From Actinomycetota bacterium (GTDB lineage Bacteria; Actinomycetota; Geothermincolia; Fen-727; Anoxymicrobiaceae): a stretch of DNA of 10,293 nucleotides. The notes beneath the pieces are model-generated. The model was not told the origin of the DNA and did no database searches. It saw nothing but the letters and a program-made list of their open reading frames with translations. The DNA lies in assembly GCA_018894655.1 (NCBI GenBank), contig JAHIPE010000255.1, positions 1 to 10,293 on the forward strand, written 5' to 3'. This document shows, in pieces, positions 1-6,625 of this stretch (position 1 is its first letter; every line of letters starts with the position of its first letter). The translations under genes and the position numbers were made by a program.

Positions 1-225
1 CTCCTCCAGGGCGATGACGAACGACACCATGTCGGCCCCTGAACCCCCGTACTCCTCGGGGAACGGAAGCCCCATGAGGCCCAGATCGGCCATCTTGGCG
101 ATTATATCGTAGGGGAACTCACACGCCTCGTCCATCTCCTCGGCCCGCGGGATTATCTCCGCCAGGGCAAACTCCCTTACCATCCGCTTGAACATCTCCT
201 GCTCTTCGGTCAGGTCATAATCCAT
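1..225 (-). CDS. Acyl-CoA dehydrogenase, N-terminal part (truncated by window edge)
   Basis: The first 75 codons of an acyl-CoA dehydrogenase read leftward; the rest lies outside the window. The translation begins MDYDLTEEQEMFKRMVREFA and continues with an EIIPRAEEMDE stretch, a DLGLMGLPFPEEYGG motif and a GADMVSFVIALEE segment. This is the usual helical N-terminal domain of FAD-dependent acyl-CoA dehydrogenases, which oxidise acyl-CoA thioesters to enoyl-CoA and pass electrons to ETF. The catalytic Glu and the FAD-binding middle and C-terminal domains are not present here, so chain-length or substrate specificity (butyryl-CoA, branched-chain, glutaryl-CoA and so on) cannot be assigned. The ATG at 225 is preceded by an AGGAG ribosome binding site (231-235) at 5 nt spacing, which supports the start. 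The gene is divergent from the zinc-ribbon gene at 545. Confidence 0.9.
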   Translation of the reverse strand, partial: MDYDLTEEQEMFKRMVREFALAEIIPRAEEMDEACEFPYDIIAKMADLGLMGLPFPEEYGGSGADMVSFVIALEE

Positions 226-288
226 CTGTGCTCCTGGGGGTTTCAATCGACTGCTAACAAAGGCCCGGCTCAAGCCAAACCGTGTGGA

Positions 289-317
289 AACGTATCACAG
301 AGCGGGGCAAACTTCAA
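289..317 (-). promoter_or_regulatory. Possible sigma-70-type promoter for the acyl-CoA dehydrogenase gene
   Basis: On the minus strand a TTGAAG box (312-317) and a TACGTT box (289-294) are separated by 17 nt. Transcription would start about 55-60 nt upstream of the ATG at 225. The -35 box fits well and the -10 box is poor. The 20-bp direct repeat ends 3 nt upstream of the -35 box, where an activator could bind. This is a pattern match only. Confidence 0.3.
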
Positions 318-320
318 TTA

Positions 321-370
321 GTGGGGTAAGGCCTTATAGCCGGCCAAGAGGTGGGGTAAGGCCTTATAGC
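321..370. repeat. Tandem direct repeat with internal palindrome (2 x 20 bp, 30-bp period)
   Basis: GTGGGGTAAGGCCTTATAGC occurs exactly twice, at 321-340 and 351-370, separated by the 10-nt spacer at 341-350. Each copy contains the perfect 10-bp palindrome TAAGGCCTTA (327-336 and 357-366). The centre-to-centre distance is 30 bp, close to three helical turns, so two bound dimers would sit on the same face of the DNA. A partial third match (GGCAAGGCCT, 395-404) lies 40 bp after the second copy. The repeat sits between divergent genes, which suggests a regulator binding site. A two-copy remnant of a dispersed repeat family is the alternative. The bound protein cannot be named. Confidence 0.7.
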
Positions 371-471
371 GGTGTTCAAAGAAAGATTGCTCTCGGCAAG
401 GCCTGAACCCCTATCTCGTGAGCAAACGGCGGTCAGACAATGACGCAGTGGTGACAGGTACCAGCGATTCA

Positions 472-500
472 ATGCCCCACAACGAACAAGCCCGGGGCAT
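472..500. repeat. Inverted repeat just upstream of a -10-like box
   Basis: The arms ATGCCCC (472-478) and GGGGCAT (494-500) are perfect complements with a 15-nt loop. They abut a TATTAT box at 503-508, a possible -10 element for the zinc-ribbon gene. No good -35 box is visible 17 nt upstream, so the inverted repeat could be an operator or activator site. It is not a strong intrinsic terminator because the loop is long and the following T-tract is interrupted. Chance occurrence in GC-rich DNA is possible. Confidence 0.35.
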
Positions 501-544
501 GCTATTATTAACACGTTAAGATGAACCGGAAGGAGTGTGCCCGC

Positions 545-1334
545 TTGAACTGCGTTCGTTGCGGTGGGCAAATCGAGAAAGGCTCATCCGCCTGCCCTGA
601 CTGCGGCCTCAGGCTGAAGGCGGCACCAAAGCCGCCCCCGTCCGGTCAGGCCCAGGCCCCGGGCGCCTGTAGGGCTCCAACAGCCCCCCCCTCCCCCCCA
701 AGGGATATACCCCCCGGGACAGGCCCCGGGCGAGGTCTCGCCACCCGGTCAGTACTCCGACATGTGGAGGCAGCCCCCCCCTTACCCCCCGCCCCGGGCC
801 GGTGAACGAAAGCAGGCACCGATAGCCCTGATAGTCATTATCGCCGTGGGAATCGCGCTGATCAGCGGGGGGGCGGTCGCCTACTTCACGTTCCTTCGCC
901 CCAGCGGACCCGGCAATACGGCCCAGGAGACTCTCGATAAGTACTTCGAAGCACTGGCAAGCGGCGATACCAGCGTTATCAAATCCTTCCACGCCTCCGA
1001 CATGCAACCACCGGACGAGGAGTTGCAGTCCCTGTCCTCCAATGGCGACTTAATGACCTACAAGGATATCGAGTTGAAGACTATCGAGGAATCGGGAAGC
1101 GAGATGGAGGTCGAGATAGTCGACTACGTGGTTACCATCTCGACGGTGGGCTATAGCGAATCGATCAAGATGAGCAAGTGGAAGTCAGAGATGGGAACGT
1201 CAACTGGAAACATGGTGGTTAAGCTGAAGAAAGAAAACGGCAAGTGGCTGGTCAACGAGCCCCATGTCCTTTTGCCGTTAGAGGCGATGCTGCCGAAGAT
1301 ACCGGACATCCCCGCGCCCTGTGGCAGTACCTGA
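545..1334 (+). pseudogene. Zinc-ribbon, single-pass membrane protein with extracytoplasmic domain; frameshifted
   Basis: Two open frames together make one recognisable protein of about 262 residues. The first begins at TTG 545 and carries a zinc ribbon with Cys at 3, 6, 17 and 20 (CVRC-x10-CPDC), followed by a Lys/Ala/Pro linker. The second frame supplies the rest of a Pro/Gln/Tyr-rich linker (QQPPPPPQGIYPPGQAPG), a hydrophobic segment at about residues 91-116 (815-895 nt), then an acidic soluble domain beginning NTAQETLDKYFEALASGD. That start resembles the small NTF2-like/DUF4878-type extracytoplasmic domains attached to such anchors. The reading frame moves by +1 at roughly 655-680, inside C/G homopolymers, which fits one extra base. 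I prefer TTG 545 to ATG 521 because AGGAG (531-535) lies 9 nt upstream of it and the Cys motif then starts at residue 3, as is common in this protein type. It may be a pseudogene, an assembly or sequencing error, or (less likely) programmed frameshifting. The downstream part alone could start at ATG 762, but that codon has no ribosome binding site. Function unknown. Confidence 0.7.
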
Positions 1335-1429
1335 GGCTGAGCCAACCAGGGTGGGTCACACCGGACGATTCGATTACGACTCCCCCCGCTTGAGGGCGGA
1401 TACTAACTCCGATTTGTCTCTTATAGCAT

Positions 1430-1516
1430 CCTCCCCCTCGTAGGGGGAGGACCGAGGTGGGGGTCCCCGTGATGCCTGACGCCCCACCCTAACCCTCCCC
1501 CCTGAGGGGGGAGGGG
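1430..1516. repeat. C/G-rich REP-like multi-hairpin element
   Basis: Three nested inverted repeats lie between convergent genes. The first is a 9-bp stem with a 3-nt loop (1430-1438 with 1442-1450). The second is a longer-range 7-bp pairing, GGTGGGG (1456-1462) with CCCCACC (1482-1488). The third is an 11-bp C/G-rich inverted repeat (1493-1503 with 1505-1515) around one central base. The motif CCCCACCCTAACCCTCCCCC followed by its G-rich mirror resembles dispersed REP/MITE-like intergenic repeats in many GC-rich bacteria. It could serve as a bidirectional transcription barrier for the zinc-ribbon gene (+) and pcrA (-), but no T-tract follows either hairpin. The remaining intergenic bases (1335-1429, 1517-1546) show nothing I can name. 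Confidence 0.65.
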
Positions 1517-1546
1517 CTATTGAGAGTCGAGGTTCGAGTCCTGTGG

Positions 1547-3730
1547 TCATTCCTTGGCAAGTGGCGCAAAGCCGAGCAGCAGTCTTTTCCGTCCCGCCCC
1601 CGGGAACTGGACCGTAACCTCGCAGTCGTCCTCCAGCTCCACCAACTCCAGCACCGTCCCCTCCCCCCACTTGGCGTGGACCACGGTGTCCCCCACCTCT
1701 ATCTCGAACTCTTCCGGGCCCGCCTTCTCGCCTTCGCCTTCCTCCTCTTCATCGTCGCGCCGGTCAACCTGCTCCAGGAACTCGCGCGGCACCTCGGCGA
1801 TGAAACGTGATATCGGGTTCTCGCCAAGCCCACCCCACAAGCTCCTCGACCTGGCGTGGACCACGTAGAGGGCCCGGATGGCCCGCGTCATGCCCACGTA
1901 ACACAGCCGCCGCTCCTCCTCCATCTCATCGGCGCTGTCCATGGAGCGCACGTGGGGAAAGATGCCCTCCTCCATGCCCACCATGAAGACGACCGGGAAC
2001 TCCAGCCCCTTGGCGTTGTGGAACGTCATGAGCGATACGTACCCGCTGGTGGTGTCCAGGTCGTCGGTGTCGCTCACCAGCGAGACCCTTTCCAGGAAAT
2101 CGTCGAGGTCCACCGCGCCGTACTCCTTACGGAACTCGCCTGCCACGCCCAGCAGTTCCTTCAGGTTCTCGACGCGGCTTTCCGCCTCCATCGTATGTTG
2201 GGACTCGAGATCGGCCATGTACCCCGTCTCGTGCCACACCTCCTGGAGCAACTCGCTCACGTCGTGCTCCTTCGAGAACCCGGTGAGGGATTCGATGATA
2301 TCCAGGAACCCCACCACGTTCTCTCGTGCCTTGCCGGTCAACTCCCCTATCTCGTCGGCCTCCTGGAGCGCGTCCGCGAATCCGATCCGCTTCCGCCGCC
2401 CGTGCTCCTCGATATGCCCTACGGTGACTTTGCCTATTCCCCTCGGGGGGACGTTGATTACACGCCGGAGGCTCACCTCGTCCCTGGGGTTTGCCAGCAG
2501 GCGAAGGTAAGCCACTATGTCCTTTATCTCCAGCCGCTCGTAGAAACGGGTGCCTCCGAAGACGCGATAAGGAATCCCCCGCCTGATGAGCGCCTCCTCC
2601 AGGACGCGCGACTGGGCGTGGGTCCTGTAGAACACCGCCGCGTCGTAGCGCCTCTCATCCTCCCCGTCCGCCAGTCTCTCTATCCGGCCGCAGACGAACC
2701 CGGCCTCGGCGTGCTCGTCCTTCGCCTCGTAGCATCGTATCTTCTCGCCGGAGGGATTGGCGGTCCACAACTTCTTCTCCTTGCGCCCGGTATTCTTGCT
2801 GACGACCACACCGGCCGCCTCCAGTATCTGTGGCGTCGAGCGGTAGTTCTGCTCGAGCTTTATCACCCGGGCGTCAGGATAATCCGTCTCGAACTCGAGG
2901 ATGTTCCTGATATCGGCGCCACGCCAGGAGTAGATGCCCTGGTCGTCGTCACCCACCACGCACAACTGCCGGTGTTCCTCGGCCAGGAGCTTGACCAGGC
3001 GGTACTGCACCACGTTGGTGTCCTGGTACTCGTCGACAAGGATATGCCGGTAGCGCTCACGGTACCGCTCGAGGACGTCCGGGAAAAGCTCGAGCAGGTA
3101 GACCATCATCAACAGGAGGTCGTCGAAGTCAAGGGCGTCGCTCTCCTTGAGCCGCTCCTGGTAACGCTTGTACACGGTGGCGGTGACCTTCTCGAAAGGA
3201 AGCGTCGCGCTCTCCGGGTACGACTCTTCATCGACCATCTCGTTCTTGGCCATGCTGATGGACGCCTTCAGCGCCCGCGGGTTGTATCTCCGGGGGTCAA
3301 AGCCCATCTCCTCCATGCACTGCTTGATCAGGCGGACGGAGTCCACCTGGTCGTATATGGTGAACCGGGAACTGTACCCCAACGGGGCGATCTCACGGCG
3401 GAGTATCCTGGCGCAGGCGGAGTGGAACGTCGCCAGCATCATACCGGAGCCGGTGGTCCCGATAAGTCCCTCCACCCTTCCCTTCATCTCCTGCGCGGCC
3501 TTGTTGGTGAACGTGAGCGCCATGATGTTCCCGGGGCTCACGTCATGCCGGTGTATGAGGTGGGCGATTCGGTAGGTGAGGACACGGGTCTTGCCACTCC
3601 CCGCGCCGGCGATTATCAACAGGGGGCCGCCTGTGTGCTCCACCGCCTCCCGCTGGGGAGGGTTGAGGCTGTCCAGGTAATCGCTATCGGGGGGCTTGCC
3701 GGCCATGAACTTGTTTGGGCTGGGGCGCAC
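1547..3730 (-). CDS. pcrA: ATP-dependent DNA helicase PcrA (UvrD/Rep superfamily 1)
   Basis: A 727-residue superfamily 1A 3'-5' helicase that unwinds DNA in repair and in clearing replication and transcription conflicts. All signature motifs are visible: Q motif LNPPQREAV (22-30), Walker A GAGSGKT (42-48), motif Ia LTFTNKAA (72-79), DDLL (203-206), Walker B VDEYQDTN (232-239), motif III VGDDDQGIYSWRGA (259-272), QNYRST (294-299), motif V TFHNAKGLEFP (569-579) and motif VI YVGMTRA (611-617). After an acidic linker (659-669) comes the PcrA-type C-terminal domain (about 678-727, VGDTVVHAKWGEGTV...QFPGAGRKRLLLGFAPL), which in PcrA/UvrD is a Tudor-like fold that contacts RNA polymerase. That tail favours PcrA over Rep. 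The GTG start at 3730 is 9 nt past the guaA stop; ATG 3706 is an alternative, and neither has a strong ribosome binding site of its own. It is likely co-transcribed and translationally coupled with guaA. Confidence 0.95.
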   Translation of the reverse strand: MRPSPNKFMAGKPPDSDYLDSLNPPQREAVEHTGGPLLIIAGAGSGKTRVLTYRIAHLIHRHDVSPGNIMALTFTNKAAQEMKGRVEGLIGTTGSGMMLATFHSACARILRREIAPLGYSSRFTIYDQVDSVRLIKQCMEEMGFDPRRYNPRALKASISMAKNEMVDEESYPESATLPFEKVTATVYKRYQERLKESDALDFDDLLLMMVYLLELFPDVLERYRERYRHILVDEYQDTNVVQYRLVKLLAEEHRQLCVVGDDDQGIYSWRGADIRNILEFETDYPDARVIKLEQNYRSTPQILEAAGVVVSKNTGRKEKKLWTANPSGEKIRCYEAKDEHAEAGFVCGRIERLADGEDERRYDAAVFYRTHAQSRVLEEALIRRGIPYRVFGGTRFYERLEIKDIVAYLRLLANPRDEVSLRRVINVPPRGIGKVTVGHIEEHGRRKRIGFADALQEADEIGELTGKARENVVGFLDIIESLTGFSKEHDVSELLQEVWHETGYMADLESQHTMEAESRVENLKELLGVAGEFRKEYGAVDLDDFLERVSLVSDTDDLDTTSGYVSLMTFHNAKGLEFPVVFMVGMEEGIFPHVRSMDSADEMEEERRLCYVGMTRAIRALYVVHARSRSLWGGLGENPISRFIAEVPREFLEQVDRRDDEEEEGEGEKAGPEEFEIEVGDTVVHAKWGEGTVLELVELEDDCEVTVQFPGAGRKRLLLGFAPLAKE

Positions 3731-3739
3731 GCACCACGG

Positions 3740-5278
3740 TCACTCCCACTCGATGGTGCTTGGCGGCTTGCTGGAGATGTCGTAGGCCACCCGGTTGACT
3801 CCCTCGACCTCGTTTATTATCCGGCTGGAGATCCTCTCCAGCACCTCGAACGGAATGCGTGCCCAGTCGGCGGTCATCGCGTCCTCACTGGTTACCGCCC
3901 GCAGGATCACCGGGTAGGCGTAGGTCCTTCCGTCACCCATCACCCCCACCGACTTCACGCAGGGGAGCACCGCGAACGACTGCCAGATCTCCCGGTACAG
4001 GTTGGCCCTCTTCACCTCCTCGGTGACGATGCTGTCCGCATTGCGCAGTATCTCCAGGCGCTCGGCGGTTACCTCCCCGATTATCCGCACCGCCAGCCCC
4101 GGCCCGGGGAACGGCTGGCGCCAGACTATCTCCTCGGGCAGGCCGAGTTCCTGGCCAACCGCCCGCACCTCGTCCTTGAAGAGGGACCTGAGCGGCTCTA
4201 TCAGCTCGAACTGCATGTCCTCGGGGAGGCCCCCGACGTTATGGTGGGACTTGATCCTGGCCGCGTCCCTGGTCCCGCTCTCTATTATGTCCGGGTACAG
4301 TGTTCCCTGCACCAGGAACTCGGTGTCCTGAAGCCGCGAGGCGACCTCCTCGAAGACCCGGATGAACTCTTCCCCTATCGCCTTACGCTTGACCTCTGGA
4401 TCGGTCACCCCCTCCAGCCGGGCCAGGAAACGATCACTGGCTTTCTCGTGGACGAGGTTCATCTCGAAGTGGCGGCCGAACGTCTCCACCACCTCATCGG
4501 CCTCCCCGGCACGCAGGAGCCCGTGGTCTACAAAGACGCATGTGAGCTGATCTCCCACCGCCTTGTGCACCAGCACCGCCGCGGTGGCAGAGTCAACCCC
4601 ACCGGAGAGGCCGCATATTATCTTCTCCCCACCCACCCGCCGGCGGACCTCCTCCACCGACTCTTCGATAATCGAGGACATCGTCCAGGTGGGCAGGCAG
4701 TCGCAAGCGTGGTACAGGAAGTTCTTGAGTATGCTCGTGCCGTACGGTGTGTGGACCACCTCGGGGTGGAACTGCACCCCGTAGAGCCCCCTTTCCTTCG
4801 ACTCCATTGACGCGACCGGGGAGGCGGGTGTACGGGATGTCATCTCGAAGCCTGGCGGCGGCTCGGTTACCTTGTCCCCATGGCTCATCCAGACAACCTG
4901 CTCCAGGGGCAGGTCGTCCAGTAGAACACCCTCGTCGATGACCACAAGTTCCGTCTTGCCGTACTCCTTCCCGCCTGTCTTCTCCACCGAACCGCCCAGC
5001 ATATCGGCCATAAGCTGCATCCCATAGCAGATGCCCAGTATGGGAATGCCCAGCTCGAACAGCCGGGGGTCACAACCGGGAGCGCCTTCCTTGTAAACGC
5101 TGGAGGGGCCTCCGGAGAGAATAAGGCCGCTGGGGTTTCTTTCCTCGATCTGTTCGACCGTCAGGGTGCGGGGCACTATCTCGCTATACACGTTGCACTC
5201 GCGAACCCTCCGGGCTATCAACTGCGCGTACTGCGCCCCGTAGTCGAGTACCAGGACGTTTTGGTCGTGTGTGGTCAT
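3740..5278 (-). CDS. guaA: GMP synthase (glutamine-hydrolysing)
   Basis: A 512-residue protein that amidates XMP to GMP using glutamine and ATP, the last step of guanine nucleotide synthesis. The N-terminal class I glutamine amidotransferase has the LSGGPSSVY loop (54-62), the nucleophile Cys84 in GICYGMQ, and the catalytic His171 and Glu173 in VQFHPEV. The synthetase half carries the PP-loop SGGVDS (225-230) for ATP pyrophosphate, TLYPDIIES, the KSHHNVGGLPEDM segment and the conserved C-terminus SKPPSTIEWE (503-512), which contributes to dimerisation and XMP binding. All catalytic residues are intact and the length is normal for single-chain GuaA. The ATG at 5278 lies 35 nt after the guaB3 stop, with only a weak GGCGG-like ribosome binding site. 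Its position between guaB3 and pcrA on one strand suggests a shared transcript. Confidence 0.97.
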   Translation of the reverse strand: MTTHDQNVLVLDYGAQYAQLIARRVRECNVYSEIVPRTLTVEQIEERNPSGLILSGGPSSVYKEGAPGCDPRLFELGIPILGICYGMQLMADMLGGSVEKTGGKEYGKTELVVIDEGVLLDDLPLEQVVWMSHGDKVTEPPPGFEMTSRTPASPVASMESKERGLYGVQFHPEVVHTPYGTSILKNFLYHACDCLPTWTMSSIIEESVEEVRRRVGGEKIICGLSGGVDSATAAVLVHKAVGDQLTCVFVDHGLLRAGEADEVVETFGRHFEMNLVHEKASDRFLARLEGVTDPEVKRKAIGEEFIRVFEEVASRLQDTEFLVQGTLYPDIIESGTRDAARIKSHHNVGGLPEDMQFELIEPLRSLFKDEVRAVGQELGLPEEIVWRQPFPGPGLAVRIIGEVTAERLEILRNADSIVTEEVKRANLYREIWQSFAVLPCVKSVGVMGDGRTYAYPVILRAVTSEDAMTADWARIPFEVLERISSRIINEVEGVNRVAYDISSKPPSTIEWE

Positions 5279-5284
5279 CGCTTA

Positions 5285-5306
5285 CACCGCCGCATACGGC
5301 GCGGTG
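5285..5306 (-). other. Short hairpin in the guaB3-guaA spacer
   Basis: CACCGC (5285-5290) pairs with GCGGTG (5301-5306), with partial inner pairing. A second small inverted repeat, GTGAC (5304-5308) with GTCAC (5313-5317), overlaps it and the guaB3 stop codon. No T-tract follows, so this is not an intrinsic terminator. It could tune guaA translation, because the structure lies just upstream of a start with a weak ribosome binding site, or it could be chance in GC-rich DNA. Confidence 0.25.
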
Positions 5307-5313
5307 ACGCCGG

Positions 5314-6474
5314 TCACTTGCCCATCCCGACTTCCTGGCTCCTCTGGATAACCTTGCCCTCGGTCTTGAGCGCCGGCGCTACCATTATCTCCGTGCGCTG
5401 GAACTCCTTTATGGTCGCGTACCCGCAGGTGGCCATGGACATTCTCAAGGCCCCGAAGAGGTTTAGAGTACCGTCATTTTCGTGCGCCGGCCCATGAAGG
5501 ATCTCTTCCAGGGTCGCCGCCCGCCCCACCTCCACGCGGGTACCCCGGGGAAGTTCAGGGTGGAAAGTAGCCATGCCCCAGTGAAATCCCCGCCCCGGTG
5601 CCTCTATCGACCTGGCTATGGGGGCGCCTATCATCACAGCGTCCGCCCCGCAGGCGATACACTTGGCGATGTCCCCCCCGGTCCGGATACCACCGTCGGC
5701 GATGACGTTCACGTATTTGCCGGTCTCCTCCAAGATCCGCGAGCGAGCGGCTGCCGCGTCGGCCAAGGCGGTGGCCTGGGGCACGCCTATGCCGAGCACC
5801 TCCCTGGTAGTACAGGCGTGGCCCGGACCCACACCTATCAGGACACCGACCGCGCCGGTCCGCATAAGGTGCAGGGCGGTGTGATAGGAGGCGCAACCGC
5901 CCACCACTACCGGCACGTCGATCCCGGAGATGAACTCATTGAGGTCAAGCGGCTCCCGGGAGTTGCTGACATGCTCCGCGCTGACGACCGTTCCCTGTAT
6001 GACCAGGATATCCAGGCCCGCCTCCAGCGCGTAACTGTAGTACTCCTCCACCTTCTGTGGTGTAAGGGAGGCCGCGGTTACCACCCCGGACTCCTTTATC
6101 TTCTTCAACCGCTCGACTATAAGCTCCGGCTTGATAGGCTCGGTGTAGATCTCCTGGATTCCCCGGGTCGCCTCGTCCTTGGGCAGGGACGCGATCTTAT
6201 CCAGTAACGGCCCGGGGTCCTCGTAGCGGGTCTGGATGCCCTCCAGGTTCAGCACTCCCAGGCCGCCCTGCTTCCCTATCGCCACCGCCATCTCGGGGTC
6301 TACTACGCCGTCCATGGCTGAGGCCAGGAACGGTGATTGGAACCTGTACGGGCCAAGCTTCAGGCTGGTATCAATATCCTCGGGGTCCCGGGTCCGGCGG
6401 GACGGCACTATCGCGATATCGTCAAGGCCATATCCCTTTCTCCCGCTCTTGCCTATCCCTACCTCGACGTCCAA
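5314..6474 (-). CDS. guaB3: GuaB3 family IMP dehydrogenase-related protein
   Basis: A 386-residue TIM-barrel protein of the IMPDH/GMP reductase superfamily, matching the GuaB3 group of Actinomycetota and cyanobacteria. Visible marks are YGLDDIAIVPSRRTRDPEDI (15-34), which is typical of GuaB3, the nucleotide loop GVGPGHACTTR with the presumed catalytic Cys221, the phosphate-binding ADGGIRTGGDI (259-269), and GALRMSMATCGY (341-352). It has no tandem CBS domains (classical IMPDH is about 480-500 residues) and a shortened flap region between about 293 and 340, without the KYRGMGS-like segment of IMPDH. The substrate is therefore uncertain: a cyanobacterial GuaB3 has been reported to act as a GMP reductase, whereas database names often say IMP dehydrogenase. 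The TTG start at 6474 is supported by GGAGG (6480-6484) at 5 nt spacing. It lies directly upstream of guaA in the same direction. Confidence 0.88.
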   Translation of the reverse strand: MDVEVGIGKSGRKGYGLDDIAIVPSRRTRDPEDIDTSLKLGPYRFQSPFLASAMDGVVDPEMAVAIGKQGGLGVLNLEGIQTRYEDPGPLLDKIASLPKDEATRGIQEIYTEPIKPELIVERLKKIKESGVVTAASLTPQKVEEYYSYALEAGLDILVIQGTVVSAEHVSNSREPLDLNEFISGIDVPVVVGGCASYHTALHLMRTGAVGVLIGVGPGHACTTREVLGIGVPQATALADAAAARSRILEETGKYVNVIADGGIRTGGDIAKCIACGADAVMIGAPIARSIEAPGRGFHWGMATFHPELPRGTRVEVGRAATLEEILHGPAHENDGTLNLFGALRMSMATCGYATIKEFQRTEIMVAPALKTEGKVIQRSQEVGMGK

Positions 6475-6515
6475 GCGAACCTCCGTGGGTAGATCACCGC
6501 CGTTACATTGCTACA

Positions 6516-6543
6516 TATTTAAACACATAGCACCGCCTGAAAA
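6516..6543 (-). promoter_or_regulatory. Possible promoter for the guaB3-guaA-pcrA cluster
   Basis: After the groEL terminator the sequence becomes AT-rich. On the minus strand a TTTTCA box (plus-strand TGAAAA, 6538-6543) and a TAAATA box (plus-strand TATTTA, 6516-6521) are spaced by 16 nt. This would place the transcription start about 35 nt upstream of the TTG at 6474. The boxes are only partial matches, but the location between a strong terminator and a well-supported ribosome binding site implies that a promoter lies in 6485-6566. Confidence 0.4.
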
Positions 6544-6566
6544 AACAACATCCCGGGAATTTCCAT

Positions 6567-6599
6567 AAAAAGAAGCGCCCGCTCTCAAGCGGGCGCTTC
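6567..6599 (-). terminator. Rho-independent terminator of groESL
   Basis: A 12-bp perfect stem (6572-6583 with 6588-6599) with a 4-nt loop is followed, in the leftward direction, by a TTTTT run (6571-6567). It begins 27 nt past the groEL stop codon. The stem is GC-rich (GCGCCCGC core) and the U-tract is on the minus-strand transcript, so it acts on groEL transcription and insulates guaB3 from the chaperonin operon. Confidence 0.93.
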
Positions 6600-6625
6600 C
6601 CGTGTCCTTCTCTAGTAGAGCCTGC

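Larger units (their letters stand above)
226..544. other. Divergent intergenic region between acyl-CoA dehydrogenase and zinc-ribbon genes
   Basis: This 319-nt region holds the leftward gene's AGGAG site (231-235) and weak promoter boxes (289-317), the phased palindromic direct repeat (321-370), an inverted repeat (472-500) and a TATTAT -10-like box (503-508). The ribosome binding site AGGAG at 531-535 serves the rightward TTG start at 545. No RNA gene or additional coding sequence is convincing. An 85-codon open frame on the minus strand across 314-571 runs through the repeats and has no ribosome binding site or recognisable domain. Confidence 0.6.

Noticed and set aside
321..370. CRISPR array remnant
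   Set aside because: Only two 20-bp units with a 10-nt spacer and an internal palindrome; too short in repeat and spacer, and no cas genes are present.
762..1334. An independent small membrane protein starting at ATG 762
   Set aside because: No ribosome binding site precedes this ATG, and the frame continues upstream into a Pro/Gln linker that naturally joins the zinc ribbon. Better explained as the second half of a frameshifted gene.
1529..1548. T-arm-like sequence GGTTCGAGTCC suggesting a tRNA 3' end
   Set aside because: The stem pairs only about three bases, there is no CCA, acceptor, D-arm or anticodon arm upstream, and it runs into the pcrA stop codon. At best a fragment or chance match.
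1856..4810. A 984-codon open frame on the plus strand spanning pcrA and guaA
   Set aside because: It runs antisense to two fully conserved genes, has no recognisable domain and a His/Leu/Val/Pro-rich composition expected from the complement of GC-rich codons. It has no ribosome binding site and crosses the gene boundary. Treated as a shadow frame.
5482..6207. A 241-codon plus-strand open frame opposite guaB3
   Set aside because: Antisense to conserved guaB3 codons, with no domain or start signal; shadow frame.
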